From assembly GCA_902168185.1 (NCBI GenBank), contig CABHOV010000029.1, positions 172,933 through 236,932 on the forward strand: DNA of 64,000 nucleotides, given 5' to 3'. The translations under genes and the position numbers were made by a program. Shown in pieces: positions 40,596 to 50,993 of this stretch. The stretch's first letter is position 1. The number at the start of each line of letters is the position of its first letter. The DNA comes from an uncultured Bacteroides sp. (GTDB lineage: Bacteria; Bacteroidota; Bacteroidia; Cytophagales; Cyclobacteriaceae). A model generated the notes under the pieces. The model had not been told where the DNA came from. It made no database searches and saw nothing but the letters and a program-made list of their open reading frames with translations.

Positions 40596-41000
40596 CTAGG
40601 CGGCCTTGCTTAAAAGCTCAATGAATTTCTCGCGTGTTACAGGCTTGATTATATATTCGCGAATGTTCTCATTCTGTTTAGCGCGGTCTACATCGCGTGG
40701 ATCAATAGATGAACTCACCATATAGATCAAAATCTTTTTAGAGAGATTAGTCTTGAACAGCGAGTAGTCTTCGAGGAACATCCAGCCATCCACAAAGGGC
40801 ATGTTGATATCCAGGAAAATATAGTCAGGGAGTGTTTCGGAATCACCGGCATGATCCTTCAGAAAAACCAAAGCATCTTCTCCGTTCTCGAACTGCAGAA
40901 TCTTATCCGTAAGCTGAGCTGCCATAATGGTACGCGAAGCAGTGATCTGGAATACCTTGTCGTCATCAACAAGGGCAATGATGGGAGTCTTATTTTCCAT
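40596..41000 (-). CDS. Response regulator (CheY-like receiver domain)
   Basis: 134 aa; 'ALVDDDKVFQ', 'DYIFLDINMPFVDGW', 'YIIKPVTREKF'. Confidence 0.95.
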   Translation of the reverse strand: MENKTPIIALVDDDKVFQITASRTIMAAQLTDKILQFENGEDALVFLKDHAGDSETLPDYIFLDINMPFVDGWMFLEDYSLFKTNLSKKILIYMVSSSIDPRDVDRAKQNENIREYIIKPVTREKFIELLSKAA

Positions 41001-44000
41001 CGGTCAGGTACTTATTAAAGTTAATGTTAAAAGTGGTTCCTTCATTTTCTCTACTTGAAATAGTGATGTCACCCCCCATGGCTTCAATTTGATTCTTTAT
41101 CATGAATAATCCAATACCTCTGCTTTCCGGGTGGCGATGAAATGTTTTTCGCAGCTTGAAGATCTGATGCCCGTAGCGCTCCAGATTTATTCCCAAGCCG
41201 TTGTCTGTCACTTGTAAAAAAGTGTTTCCACTCTCAGTATACGTTTTAAAATAAATGACGGGTGGTCTTCCCGGATAAATATATTTCAACGCATTGCTCA
41301 GCAGGTTCAGCAAAACACTTTCCAGGTAAATACGCGGATATTCTATCACCGGTGCTGCAGAAAAATCAGCATATATTTCCGCACCGGTTTCCGTTATTCG
41401 CGCGCTCACCATTGCCTTCACATGCAAGAAGACTGTATTGAAAACAAGTTGTTGCTTCTCAATGTTTTTATTTTGTTTGATTTTTAATACTTCATTTAGT
41501 TCGTGCAAGGTATTCAGCGTGATGACGCCCGACTCTTTCAACAGTTTCAGGTATTCTGCTTTTTCATCCTCAGCCTCAGTTCCTTCGAAGAAGCTTAACA
41601 GTGTGAGTATATTTCCGACCGGTGAGCGCAGGTTGTGGGATACGATCTGCGTGAACTCTTCAAGTTGTTCATTCTTTCTTTTGAGATCTTCCGTAATGGC
41701 TTGCAGCTTTATGTTTTGCTCTATTATTTTTTCTTCGGATAATTTACGATCGGTAATGTCACGAAATTCTGTTACGCGAATTGTTTTTCCATGGTATGGT
41801 ATATTCTTGGCGTGGACTTCCAGAAAATATCGAGTGCCATCTTTACGTATACCTTCTACGTCATAAGGCTTTTCATAACCGGAACGTATATTGTTCATAA
41901 CCATCGGCTGCCATTCAGGAGCAATCAAGTCCAGTCCATTGCGACCAATCAGTTCTTCATAGGGATATCCTGTGATGTCACAAAGTCCCTGGTTACAGTC
42001 AATGACAACCCCACGGTCGTGCAATCCAATTCCACCGAATGAAGCTTCCTGTAGTATACGAAAACGTTGTTCGCTTTCACGTAATTCCTGCTGAATGTTT
42101 TTAAGTGTTGTTATATCTGTAAACGTGCAGATAACTTCAACAATTTTCTTTTGCTCGTTTAATATAGGCTCAGCATTTACCAGCAGCCACACTATATCTT
42201 GCTTTGTATCGCGGCAGATGCCCATAACGGTACCCCTAACAGGTCTATAGGTTCGCATTACCTGCGGAACCGGATGTGCCGCTCCCGGAAAATCAGATCC
42301 GTCTTCATGGATTACGCGCCACCCCGGATTGAACAGAGATCGTCCGAGCAGTGCATCTTCTGATAAATCTAAAAGTTCTTGTGCTGTTTTATTCGAGAGA
42401 ACAATGTTAGCCTGATCATCCTGCAACAACACACCGATGTTCAGGTTCCTGATCAGGTTGCGAAAACGCTTTTCACTTTCGCGGAGTATATCTTCTTTGT
42501 TCTTGCGATCGGTGATATCCCACGCAATGGCTACCAATACTTCCTGTCCAAAATAGGTGCCTCTATATATACGTACTTCGCGCAAGAATATACCACCGTC
42601 TTTTCTCTTTCCCCACCAGTCCATAGACTGAGGCGTTCCCGCTGCTGCCTTTTGTAATATATCCGATAGTTGAGTTAGATTATTCTTTCCTTCCACAGCC
42701 AGGAATTCAGGCGTACGGCCTATAAATTCTTCTTTGTGGTAGCCATACATTTCACAGGCCCCGGTATTAACATCGAGAAAGGTGCCTTGCAGTGTAAGTA
42801 TATATATTTCCTGCCCGACCGTATTAAAAAGTTCGCGATAGCTCTGTTCACTTTTATGAAGTTGATCGATAGCACTTCGCTCTTCTGTAATGTCGCGCGC
42901 GGTTGCTATAATTATTTTATTTCCGAGGTATGAGCCCTGGGTGAGCTGAACATGTTTCAGAAATATAGAGCCATCTTTCCGTTGTCCCCACCATTCAAAG
43001 GACTGCGGATGCCCTTGCAACGCCAGCTCCGTTTGTTTCATCAGCGCATCAAAGTCATTTCTACCAGGAGCTGAAAGAAATGCAGGTGTATTGCCGATGA
43101 AATCTTTTTTATCATAGCCATACATCTTGCAAGACGTTTCATTGACATCTACAAATGTACCATCGGGGGCCTGTATATAGATGGCTTCATTTACAGTGTC
43201 AAATAACTCGCGATAGCTTTTGTCTCGTTCGCGTATTTGCTCCTCTGCTGCTTTTCGTTCTGTTACATCCTGCGCGATGCCGATGATCTGCACAACGTTT
43301 CCATTCTCATCTTTCTTGAAAACAGTGGTGCGACTGGAGATCCAAAGCCATCCGCCATCTTTCTTGCGCAAGCGAAAAAGTGATTCTTTAATAGTGCCCA
43401 AGGGTTCATCTGTCCAACCGGCAATGGATGCTATATCATCGGGGTGAACAAGTGCCATAGGGAAATCCGGGGCCATACGTTCAACTTCTTCATGCGTATA
43501 GCCGCTGATAATTTTTCCTGTAGAGTATAGATTGCGGCGCTGCACAAGATCGTGAACGAAAAGTTCGCCAGGCATAGTCTTCTCTATACTTTCGCGGAAC
43601 CGTATATTCTGCGCATAGATTTCTTCGGCTCTGATTTTGTCAGATATATCCTGCATGGTGCCCAGCATCCGCTCTGCTTTACCATGACGACCTGGTAAGA
43701 AAAAACCACGATCGTGCATAAATACATAGTCACCGTCTTTCTTTCTAAAACGGTATGTCACATCATATTTAGTCAACAACTTCTCGGCTCGTTCCAATTC
43801 ATAAAATGCCTTCTCGCGATCATCCGGATGAATCAAATCTCCCCACGTAACAATGTCGCCCATCTCACCGGCATTACATCCCAGCACTTCATATATATTC
43901 CCGCTCCACACAATTTTACCGGAGGGTATATGATAGTCGTATACCACCTGCCCGGAAGACGCTGTGATAAGTTCATACCGTATTTTCCAATCATCATTCT

Positions 44001-44496
44001 CGGCAGTTTTTAACTTGAACTCCGTAATGTCCTGAACGGTACCTGTCATCTTTACGGGCTCGCCTTGTTTATCGACAATAACTTTTCCCGCTGCTTCAAC
44101 CCAGCGAATGCTGCCATCGAGCCATACGATACGATGTTGTATGAAATAATTTTTCCTGACAGACACGGCTTCGCGAATCGTACCGATAACCATCTCTACA
44201 TCGTCCGGATAGATCAGCTTGCTATAGGCATCAAAGGTGCCATCAAATGAATTTTTATTTTGTCCGAAGATAGAGAGTACATTATCAGACCAGGTAACGT
44301 CATTGGTTTCAATATCCCATTCCCATATACCCATTTGGGCAGCACTCAGTGCAAGGTTGAGTTTATCCTGACTTTCGCGGAGTGCTTGCAGTATACTGAC
44401 GTCCTTTTTTTTACGAACTGTCTTTTTACTCTTGGCATTAAAAGCTTTTGCAAGAGGAGGCTTCTTCGGGGAGGCTACACGCTTTCGGCCAGGCAT
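40990..44496 (-). CDS. Cytoplasmic multi-PAS sensor histidine kinase
   Basis: 1168 aa; many PAS/PAC modules; HisKA 'FTQIVSHNLRSPVGNI', HATPase 'LLNLLSNALKY', 'GIGLFMIKNQIEAMGG'; no TM; 11-nt overlap with the receiver gene. Confidence 0.95.
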   Translation of the reverse strand: MPGRKRVASPKKPPLAKAFNAKSKKTVRKKKDVSILQALRESQDKLNLALSAAQMGIWEWDIETNDVTWSDNVLSIFGQNKNSFDGTFDAYSKLIYPDDVEMVIGTIREAVSVRKNYFIQHRIVWLDGSIRWVEAAGKVIVDKQGEPVKMTGTVQDITEFKLKTAENDDWKIRYELITASSGQVVYDYHIPSGKIVWSGNIYEVLGCNAGEMGDIVTWGDLIHPDDREKAFYELERAEKLLTKYDVTYRFRKKDGDYVFMHDRGFFLPGRHGKAERMLGTMQDISDKIRAEEIYAQNIRFRESIEKTMPGELFVHDLVQRRNLYSTGKIISGYTHEEVERMAPDFPMALVHPDDIASIAGWTDEPLGTIKESLFRLRKKDGGWLWISSRTTVFKKDENGNVVQIIGIAQDVTERKAAEEQIRERDKSYRELFDTVNEAIYIQAPDGTFVDVNETSCKMYGYDKKDFIGNTPAFLSAPGRNDFDALMKQTELALQGHPQSFEWWGQRKDGSIFLKHVQLTQGSYLGNKIIIATARDITEERSAIDQLHKSEQSYRELFNTVGQEIYILTLQGTFLDVNTGACEMYGYHKEEFIGRTPEFLAVEGKNNLTQLSDILQKAAAGTPQSMDWWGKRKDGGIFLREVRIYRGTYFGQEVLVAIAWDITDRKNKEDILRESEKRFRNLIRNLNIGVLLQDDQANIVLSNKTAQELLDLSEDALLGRSLFNPGWRVIHEDGSDFPGAAHPVPQVMRTYRPVRGTVMGICRDTKQDIVWLLVNAEPILNEQKKIVEVICTFTDITTLKNIQQELRESEQRFRILQEASFGGIGLHDRGVVIDCNQGLCDITGYPYEELIGRNGLDLIAPEWQPMVMNNIRSGYEKPYDVEGIRKDGTRYFLEVHAKNIPYHGKTIRVTEFRDITDRKLSEEKIIEQNIKLQAITEDLKRKNEQLEEFTQIVSHNLRSPVGNILTLLSFFEGTEAEDEKAEYLKLLKESGVITLNTLHELNEVLKIKQNKNIEKQQLVFNTVFLHVKAMVSARITETGAEIYADFSAAPVIEYPRIYLESVLLNLLSNALKYIYPGRPPVIYFKTYTESGNTFLQVTDNGLGINLERYGHQIFKLRKTFHRHPESRGIGLFMIKNQIEAMGGDITISSRENEGTTFNINFNKYLTDGK

Positions 44497-44618
44497 AGGA
44501 AAATACTTTTGTGTATAAGGTAGCTATTTTTTATTGTCTTCCGGAAGGAATAACCGAAAGTATCGTTTTGTTGTTTAGGGCATATATTGTACTTTTCATC
44601 AACATCAACCCCTCGATC

Positions 44619-45029
44619 ATGTTAAAAGAATTCAAAGAATTTGCACTGCGCGGAAATGTTATGGATCTGGCCGTGGGTGTTATCATTGGCGGAGCGTTTG
44701 GAACCATCGTTAACTCCATTGTGAATGACCTCATTATGCCGCTGATAGGGATAGCATTTCAGGCAGATTTTTCCAATTTATATGTTCCGCTTTCTGATAA
44801 AGTAGCGAGCGGTCTTCCATTAGCGGAAGCAAAAAAGCTGGGACCTGTATTTGCGTGGGGGAATTTTGTTACCGTGGTGTTGAATTTTGCAATCCTTGCC
44901 TTTATTATTTTCCTGATGGTGAAGGGCATGAATTCATTGAAGAAGAAAGAAGAAAAATCTCCTACTCCGGTAGAGCCACCGGCTGATGTCAAACTTTTGA
45001 CAGAGATCAGAGATCTGTTAAAAAAATAA
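44619..45029 (+). CDS. mscL: Large-conductance mechanosensitive channel MscL
   Basis: '[44 protein letters not shown]'; start re-assigned from 44511 to 44619. Confidence 0.97.
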   Translation: MLKEFKEFALRGNVMDLAVGVIIGGAFGTIVNSIVNDLIMPLIGIAFQADFSNLYVPLSDKVASGLPLAEAKKLGPVFAWGNFVTVVLNFAILAFIIFLMVKGMNSLKKKEEKSPTPVEPPADVKLLTEIRDLLKK

Positions 45030-45081
45030 GAAGACTGGTTGATCACCTGCGTGAACAGACCACTCTAATCCTATAGTATAT

Positions 45082-48000
45082 TTAGGTTTCCTGGAAGGCT
45101 ACCTCGGGGCGTTTGCTGATGAGCGCGAGTTTGTCCATCCAGGTTACTTCAATGGTACATACACCAAAGTCGTCCACTACTTTTCCTTTGATCGCGTAAA
45201 ATCCTCTGCCACGCATCGGGTATTGGGCGGCTACATTCGGGAAATGAACGGTGTCAAAAACTTCTCCCTGGTGATCGTAGAATGTACCAAAATTCATCAG
45301 CTGATGATTTTTAGTATGTGTATTCTTGACGGTAACCATATAGCCGATAATATATACCTGTTGACCGACTTTGGATAATAACTCGCGTGCAACGGTATCT
45401 CCGCGATCGGTGGTTTTCAACAGGCGGAACGGGTCACCCAACGGGAAGCCTAACAGTTCGATCTCATCAAATATATCTTCCAGTTCGTTGTGCTCCAGGA
45501 TCGGAAGCGGGTAGTCTTTCGGCTCTGTATCGAAAAGCTCAACGGCTGTTTTATTTCTATTTTTGGAATTGCCGAAATATAGCATGGCCTCCCAGAGCAA
45601 CCGTTGCTTGCTGCGTCCTGTAAAACGAAAGGCTCCAAGCCTGATCAGGATGCGGATCTGTTCAAGTCCCAGCGGCACTCTGCGCAGAAAATTATCCAGA
45701 CTCTTGTATATACCATTACGCTCACGCTCCAGCGGAATTTGCTGTGCTACTTTTGTCTCCAGACTTTTCAGGTGGACAAAGCCGACATATATATGGTCAT
45801 CGTAGAGGGTGGTAAGATAATCGCTGTGGTTGACGCATGGAGCCTGGATCAGCGCTCCGCTCATGCGGGCTTCATGAAAGTAAAATTCAGTACGGTAAAA
45901 GCCCCCGAAGTTGTTGATCACGCCCACCATAAATTCCAGCGGGTAATGAGCCTTCAAATATAGACTTTGATAACTCTCTACAGCGTAGCTCGCAGAGTGT
46001 CCTTTCGCAAAGGAGTAGCCTGAAAAACTTTCAATCTCAAACCAGACGCGATCAATAATATGTTGTTCATAATCCCGCTCACGGCAACACTCAAAAAAGC
46101 GTTCACGTACCCGCTGAAATTCTTCACGCGACCTATATTTACCTGACATACCTCTGCGTAAAACGTCAGCTTCTGTTAATGATATACCGGCAAACTCATG
46201 CGCTACTTTGATTACGTCCTCCTGGTATACCATTACACCATAGGTTTCCTTCATCAATGCATCCATCTTCGGATGGATAGCTTCATAGCTACCTCCGTTG
46301 CGTACAGCATGATACCGCTCTATATAGGCGCGCATCATACCAGAGCTGGCTACTCCTGGGCGAATAATAGAACTTGCGGCCACCAGCGTGAGGTAATCGT
46401 CACACTGTAATTTTCCAAGCAACATCCGCATCGCGGGCGACTCCACGTAAAAGCAGCCTATAGCACGACTGTTGCGTAACAGGTCTTTTATCTTATCATC
46501 TTTCTTGAAATCATCGAAGCGATTAATATCAATCGTAATGCCTTTGTTCCGTTTTACATGACGGATCGTTTCTTTGATATGACCCAGGCCGCGCTGGCTT
46601 AGTATATCAAATTTATAAATGCCAAAGTCTTCTGCATTGTGCATTTCAAAATGCGATACCGGGTAGCCTTTCGGAGGAAGCTCTGTGGCAGTGTAAGCAT
46701 AGATTGGTTTCTCAGTAATCAATACACCTCCGGCATGAATTGAAAAATTGGCAGGCAATTCTTTTTCAACGATATAGGAAGCGTATTTATATACCAGTTC
46801 ACTGATGTGATCACGTCCGCTGTTCTTTCCGGGATTTTCTACGAGATCGTCAATTTCTTCTTTCGGTAACCCGAATACTTTTCCAAGTTCACGTAAAATT
46901 GAACGGCCCTGGTAGGTGACGTGTGTACCGAGCAGACATACTTTATCCGGTCCATACTTTTGAAATATATAGTCATAAATAGCATCACGATTGTCCCATG
47001 AAAAATCAATGTCAAAGTCAGGAGGTGAAGTACGCTCTTCGTTCAGGAAGCGTTCAAAGTATAGATTGAGTTCGATGGGATTGACGTTGGTGATGCCCAG
47101 GCAATATGCCACGGTGCTGTTGGCTCCACTGCCACGCCCCACAAAATCATAGCCGTTTCGTTTGGCAAAATTGATCAGGTCGTACGTAATGAGATAATAG
47201 GCTGTGAATTCTTTTTTCTCGATGATTGCTAATTCCTTTTCAATACGCTCGTTCCAAACCGTATCGTTATCTCCGAAAATTCTTTTGTAGCCTTTTCGTG
47301 TCTCCTCTCTTAGAAACGCAAGGTCAGTCTGTTTACTTTCCGTAAAGAACTTCTTGTTCTTGTCAACACCTTGCTTGCAGTCGATGGTACATTTCTCGAG
47401 GATAGCATTTGTATTGCTGATCAATTCAGGATAGCGTTCGAAATAATGGAGAAGATCCTGCACAGGAATCATATACTCATCCGGACGAGCTTGCTGATGT
47501 TCGGGCAACTTGCTTAGCAGTGTATTATTGGCAACAGCACGCAGCAGGCGATGAGCGTTGTAATCTTTGTTAACAAGTTTGCCTTTTGTATTACGCACCG
47601 GCGGAAGGAATGATACCGGGTGAAGAATAACGAACTTCTGCATGTACTCAGTCCGTTGCGCGTAAAGCGAAAATTGGTTGACCTGATGCTGTTGTATACC
47701 TATATATTCATACGGACGAAGTTGTTCCGGCTCGAATTTGCCGAATGGATAAATAACGAATACATTTTCAAATTCGGGGGCTTTTGTCGGGAACTCTTTT
47801 TCTTCGCGGTTATAGCGGGAGAGAAAGCGATTTATAGTTTCGAACCCTTCATTGTTTTGGGCGATGGCTATATATAGAAGCTCGTTCCCATTTCTGAATT
47901 CTATGCCTACTGCTATATCGAGTTGATATGGAGTTTCATTGAATTTAGTAAGACCATTTTTTTGCGCACGATTGTTCTCACACACACGAAGCATCTCCAT

Positions 48001-48132
48001 ATAGGAGGCGGTGTTGTTGATCTCCGTCAGGATTAATTTATGCACGCCACAACGTTTGGCTTCTTCAAAGAGCGTTTTTACCGGAAGCATTCCGTATTTA
48101 AAGCTGAAGCCTGTATGACAGTTGAGGTACAT
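45082..48132 (-). CDS. dnaE: DNA polymerase III alpha subunit family (short, DnaE2-like C-family polymerase)
   Basis: 1016 aa; PHP domain N-term; 'PPDFDIDFSWDNRD', 'FAKGHSASYAVESYQSLYLKAHYPLEFMVGVINNFGG'. Confidence 0.92.
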   Translation of the reverse strand: MYLNCHTGFSFKYGMLPVKTLFEEAKRCGVHKLILTEINNTASYMEMLRVCENNRAQKNGLTKFNETPYQLDIAVGIEFRNGNELLYIAIAQNNEGFETINRFLSRYNREEKEFPTKAPEFENVFVIYPFGKFEPEQLRPYEYIGIQQHQVNQFSLYAQRTEYMQKFVILHPVSFLPPVRNTKGKLVNKDYNAHRLLRAVANNTLLSKLPEHQQARPDEYMIPVQDLLHYFERYPELISNTNAILEKCTIDCKQGVDKNKKFFTESKQTDLAFLREETRKGYKRIFGDNDTVWNERIEKELAIIEKKEFTAYYLITYDLINFAKRNGYDFVGRGSGANSTVAYCLGITNVNPIELNLYFERFLNEERTSPPDFDIDFSWDNRDAIYDYIFQKYGPDKVCLLGTHVTYQGRSILRELGKVFGLPKEEIDDLVENPGKNSGRDHISELVYKYASYIVEKELPANFSIHAGGVLITEKPIYAYTATELPPKGYPVSHFEMHNAEDFGIYKFDILSQRGLGHIKETIRHVKRNKGITIDINRFDDFKKDDKIKDLLRNSRAIGCFYVESPAMRMLLGKLQCDDYLTLVAASSIIRPGVASSGMMRAYIERYHAVRNGGSYEAIHPKMDALMKETYGVMVYQEDVIKVAHEFAGISLTEADVLRRGMSGKYRSREEFQRVRERFFECCRERDYEQHIIDRVWFEIESFSGYSFAKGHSASYAVESYQSLYLKAHYPLEFMVGVINNFGGFYRTEFYFHEARMSGALIQAPCVNHSDYLTTLYDDHIYVGFVHLKSLETKVAQQIPLERERNGIYKSLDNFLRRVPLGLEQIRILIRLGAFRFTGRSKQRLLWEAMLYFGNSKNRNKTAVELFDTEPKDYPLPILEHNELEDIFDEIELLGFPLGDPFRLLKTTDRGDTVARELLSKVGQQVYIIGYMVTVKNTHTKNHQLMNFGTFYDHQGEVFDTVHFPNVAAQYPMRGRGFYAIKGKVVDDFGVCTIEVTWMDKLALISKRPEVAFQET

Positions 48133-48159
48133 GCGATCGTATTTATACCAGTTACAGGG

Positions 48160-50352
48160 CTATATATTCATTCGGTTGAGGTAGGCCAGCACCATCTTGA
48201 TCTCCCCAAAACTATATTCTTCTCCCAGGGCCTCCTTGATTGGAGAGAGCGCCATGCCTCCTATACTATCAATCGTGCTCTGAATTACCTGGAGCTTGTT
48301 GGTGTCGATCAATTGATCGATCGGTAATTGTCCGCGTTGAACATAAAAAGCAAGATGTCCTTCAATGGTGGAAGGACTAAGTCCACGCATCACAGCAATT
48401 TTCTCAATGGAATTTCCCTCGTTGAAAAGTGTAAGGCTCTGCTGTTTGGTATCACTTTCACGTTCCGGTTTTTCTTTACGCTGCCGCTTGGGGGTTTTAA
48501 GATGCATGCGTGATGCAAGCTTGTTCTCATCACAGTAGTAGGCGATGGCGAGCAGGAAAGGTGGTCCGTACTTTTCGATTTTCATTTGACCAAAACCGGT
48601 GATGTTGCTCAGCTCTTCTTTGGAGAGTGGCATATAGGCTGCCAGTTCTTGTAGTGTAGCATCCGAGAGCACAATATAGGCAGGTACGTTTTCTTCTTCT
48701 GCCAATTGCTTTCGTACGAGGCGCAGGCTTTCGAAAAGTATAGTATCATATTCAACCGCCTCTGCGGCTGCTTGTGTTTCGATCACCTCTTTCGATTTGG
48801 TAATCATTACTTTTTCAGTGCCTTTCAGAACGGCTATACTTTTCGGCGTAAGCTTCAGTACCGGGTAAGCGCCTTCGGATTTCATAATATAGCCTTGAGC
48901 CGCTATATCCCGGATAATTCTATTCCATTCTTCTTTACTGGTGTCACTGCCGATGCCAAACGTTTTGAGTTGCTTGTGATCGTCCTGAATTTTGGCACTG
49001 TTTGATCCACGCAGAAAGTCGATCACATATCCTGCACCGAAACGTTCTTGCAAACGCGATATAGCCGACAGTATTTTCTGTGCTTGAATAGTACCATCCA
49101 CCCGCTCAACATGCGCGAGACAAACATCACAGTTGCCACAGTAATCGTCAGCGGGTTCATCGAAGTAATTGAGTAAATATTTTCTGCGGCAAGAAGACAA
49201 ATCGCCATACATCGCCATCTGGTCGAGCTTGCGAAAAATCACACTGGTCTGCGCTTCATTGCCCTCGATTTGAGTGAAGCGTTTCAGTTTGGTTACATCT
49301 GCATACGAGTAAAATAACAGCGCTTCACTTTCAAGTCCATCGCGCCCGGCACGGCCCGTCTCCTGGTAGTAGCTCTCTATATTTTTAGGGAGATCCATGT
49401 GTACTACATACCGGACGTTTGATTTATCTATACCCATTCCAAAAGCAATGGTAGCGACCATGATCTTTACTTCATCGCGCAAGAACATTTCCTGGTGCTT
49501 GAACCGTTGCTGTCGTTCGAGGCCCGCGTGATAGGGGAGAGCATCGAATCCTTTTGATCTCAGGTCATCGGCCAAACTCTCGGTGGAGGCGCGTGACAAA
49601 CAGTATATAATACCCGATTCTGTTTTTCGCTTGGCAAGGAAATTCAATAGCTTTTCAGAAGCTCCTTGTTTGGGTTCAACGGTATACCGTATGTTGGCGC
49701 GATTGAAACTTGATATAAAGGTAAGCGGTTCTTTCAGCGCTAATTTCTCGACTATATCTTTTCGCGTCAGGCGATCGGCTGTGGCGGTGAGTGCGACTAC
49801 CGGCACCGTTGGCAGCGACCGTTTTAACTGCGCGAGCATTAAATACTCCGGACGGAAATCATGTCCCCAATGCGATATACAATGTGCCTCATCAATGGCA
49901 ATGAGACTGATATCCATTGAAAGTATAGTATTGAAGAACGATGATGGCGTAAACTTCGAAGGCGATATATCTTTCGTGCCTCCATTCGTTTCATCTTGTC
50001 TTAGTAATTTCTCCGGGGCGAGGTATAATAATTTTAATTCCTTTGCACGCGCCTTATTCAAGATCGCTTCCTGTTCCGGGTATGACTGCGTTGAATTTAA
50101 ATATGCAGCCTGTATACCATTGAGTCGCAGTGCATCGACCTGATCTTTCATCAACGCGATGAGAGGCGAGATAACGATGGTGAGTCCTTCAAAGATCAGT
50201 GCAGGAACCTGGTAACACAACGACTTGCCACCACCGGTTGGCATAAGCACAAAGGTATCTTTCTTCTGCAGCACAGCCTGAATGATACCTTCCTGCTCCA
50301 ACCGAAAGGAGGAATAACCAAAATGAGTTTGAAGAACTTGTAAAGGAGACAT
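48160..50352 (-). CDS. recQ: ATP-dependent DNA helicase RecQ
   Basis: 730 aa; 'FVLMPTGGGKSLCYQ', 'DEAHCISHWGHDFRPEY', 'QETGRAGRDG', RecQ zinc-binding 'YCGNCDVC', HRDC. Confidence 0.97.
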   Translation of the reverse strand: MSPLQVLQTHFGYSSFRLEQEGIIQAVLQKKDTFVLMPTGGGKSLCYQVPALIFEGLTIVISPLIALMKDQVDALRLNGIQAAYLNSTQSYPEQEAILNKARAKELKLLYLAPEKLLRQDETNGGTKDISPSKFTPSSFFNTILSMDISLIAIDEAHCISHWGHDFRPEYLMLAQLKRSLPTVPVVALTATADRLTRKDIVEKLALKEPLTFISSFNRANIRYTVEPKQGASEKLLNFLAKRKTESGIIYCLSRASTESLADDLRSKGFDALPYHAGLERQQRFKHQEMFLRDEVKIMVATIAFGMGIDKSNVRYVVHMDLPKNIESYYQETGRAGRDGLESEALLFYSYADVTKLKRFTQIEGNEAQTSVIFRKLDQMAMYGDLSSCRRKYLLNYFDEPADDYCGNCDVCLAHVERVDGTIQAQKILSAISRLQERFGAGYVIDFLRGSNSAKIQDDHKQLKTFGIGSDTSKEEWNRIIRDIAAQGYIMKSEGAYPVLKLTPKSIAVLKGTEKVMITKSKEVIETQAAAEAVEYDTILFESLRLVRKQLAEEENVPAYIVLSDATLQELAAYMPLSKEELSNITGFGQMKIEKYGPPFLLAIAYYCDENKLASRMHLKTPKRQRKEKPERESDTKQQSLTLFNEGNSIEKIAVMRGLSPSTIEGHLAFYVQRGQLPIDQLIDTNKLQVIQSTIDSIGGMALSPIKEALGEEYSFGEIKMVLAYLNRMNI

Positions 50353-50411
50353 ACAAATAGGAATACAAAACGGTTTAGTAATACGATCAAGGCACGAGCC
50401 TTTTCGTAAAG

Positions 50412-50951
50412 TTAGTACTCCCCAAACATTATATCCTTATAGTGAATCCATCTATTTTCAGCGCGCGCAAGTACGGTAATGCGGTCGCATAGAAAATGCT
50501 GGCTATAGGGAAGATCTTTTAAATAGGGCCATGCTTTCAGAAAATCTTCTGCCGCCAGTTTTTTAGCGATGGTGATATGCGGTGTGTAACCGGATTCTTC
50601 CTTGATCAGCTTCTCGAAAATATCACGTACCGGATATTTATTTACAATGTCGAGATAGATGGTACGGCTTGGTCCGTTGTAAAATACATTCAGGTCTTTT
50701 ATAAAGATGTTAAAGGGTTTGAACTGTGCAGCCTTTGCTTCAACGTGTCGCATCATATCCTCCAGGTGATCATCGCTATATTTAAACAACGATATATGTG
50801 CTTTGGAATATCGGTCATCGAGTTCGTGACCGATCAGATAATGTACATCGTCTTTCAGTACAGATACATCGCTCATGATGTGACGCGGAGGCGCAATAAT
50901 GAAGAATAATTCCTTTACCGGGTTGCTGATTTTTAATGCTGATGTTTTCAT
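50412..50951 (-). CDS. 2H phosphoesterase / 2'-5' RNA ligase superfamily protein
   Basis: 179 aa with two HxS/T motifs, 'AHISLF' and 'PHITIA'. Confidence 0.85.
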   Translation of the reverse strand: MKTSALKISNPVKELFFIIAPPRHIMSDVSVLKDDVHYLIGHELDDRYSKAHISLFKYSDDHLEDMMRHVEAKAAQFKPFNIFIKDLNVFYNGPSRTIYLDIVNKYPVRDIFEKLIKEESGYTPHITIAKKLAAEDFLKAWPYLKDLPYSQHFLCDRITVLARAENRWIHYKDIMFGEY

Positions 50952-50993
50952 AACCTTTACATTTTTATTCTGACTGCTTTATTTTCTGAGTTC

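Noticed and set aside
49583-50143. 186-aa plus-strand ORF antisense to recQ
   Set aside because: Lies inside recQ; no recognisable domain
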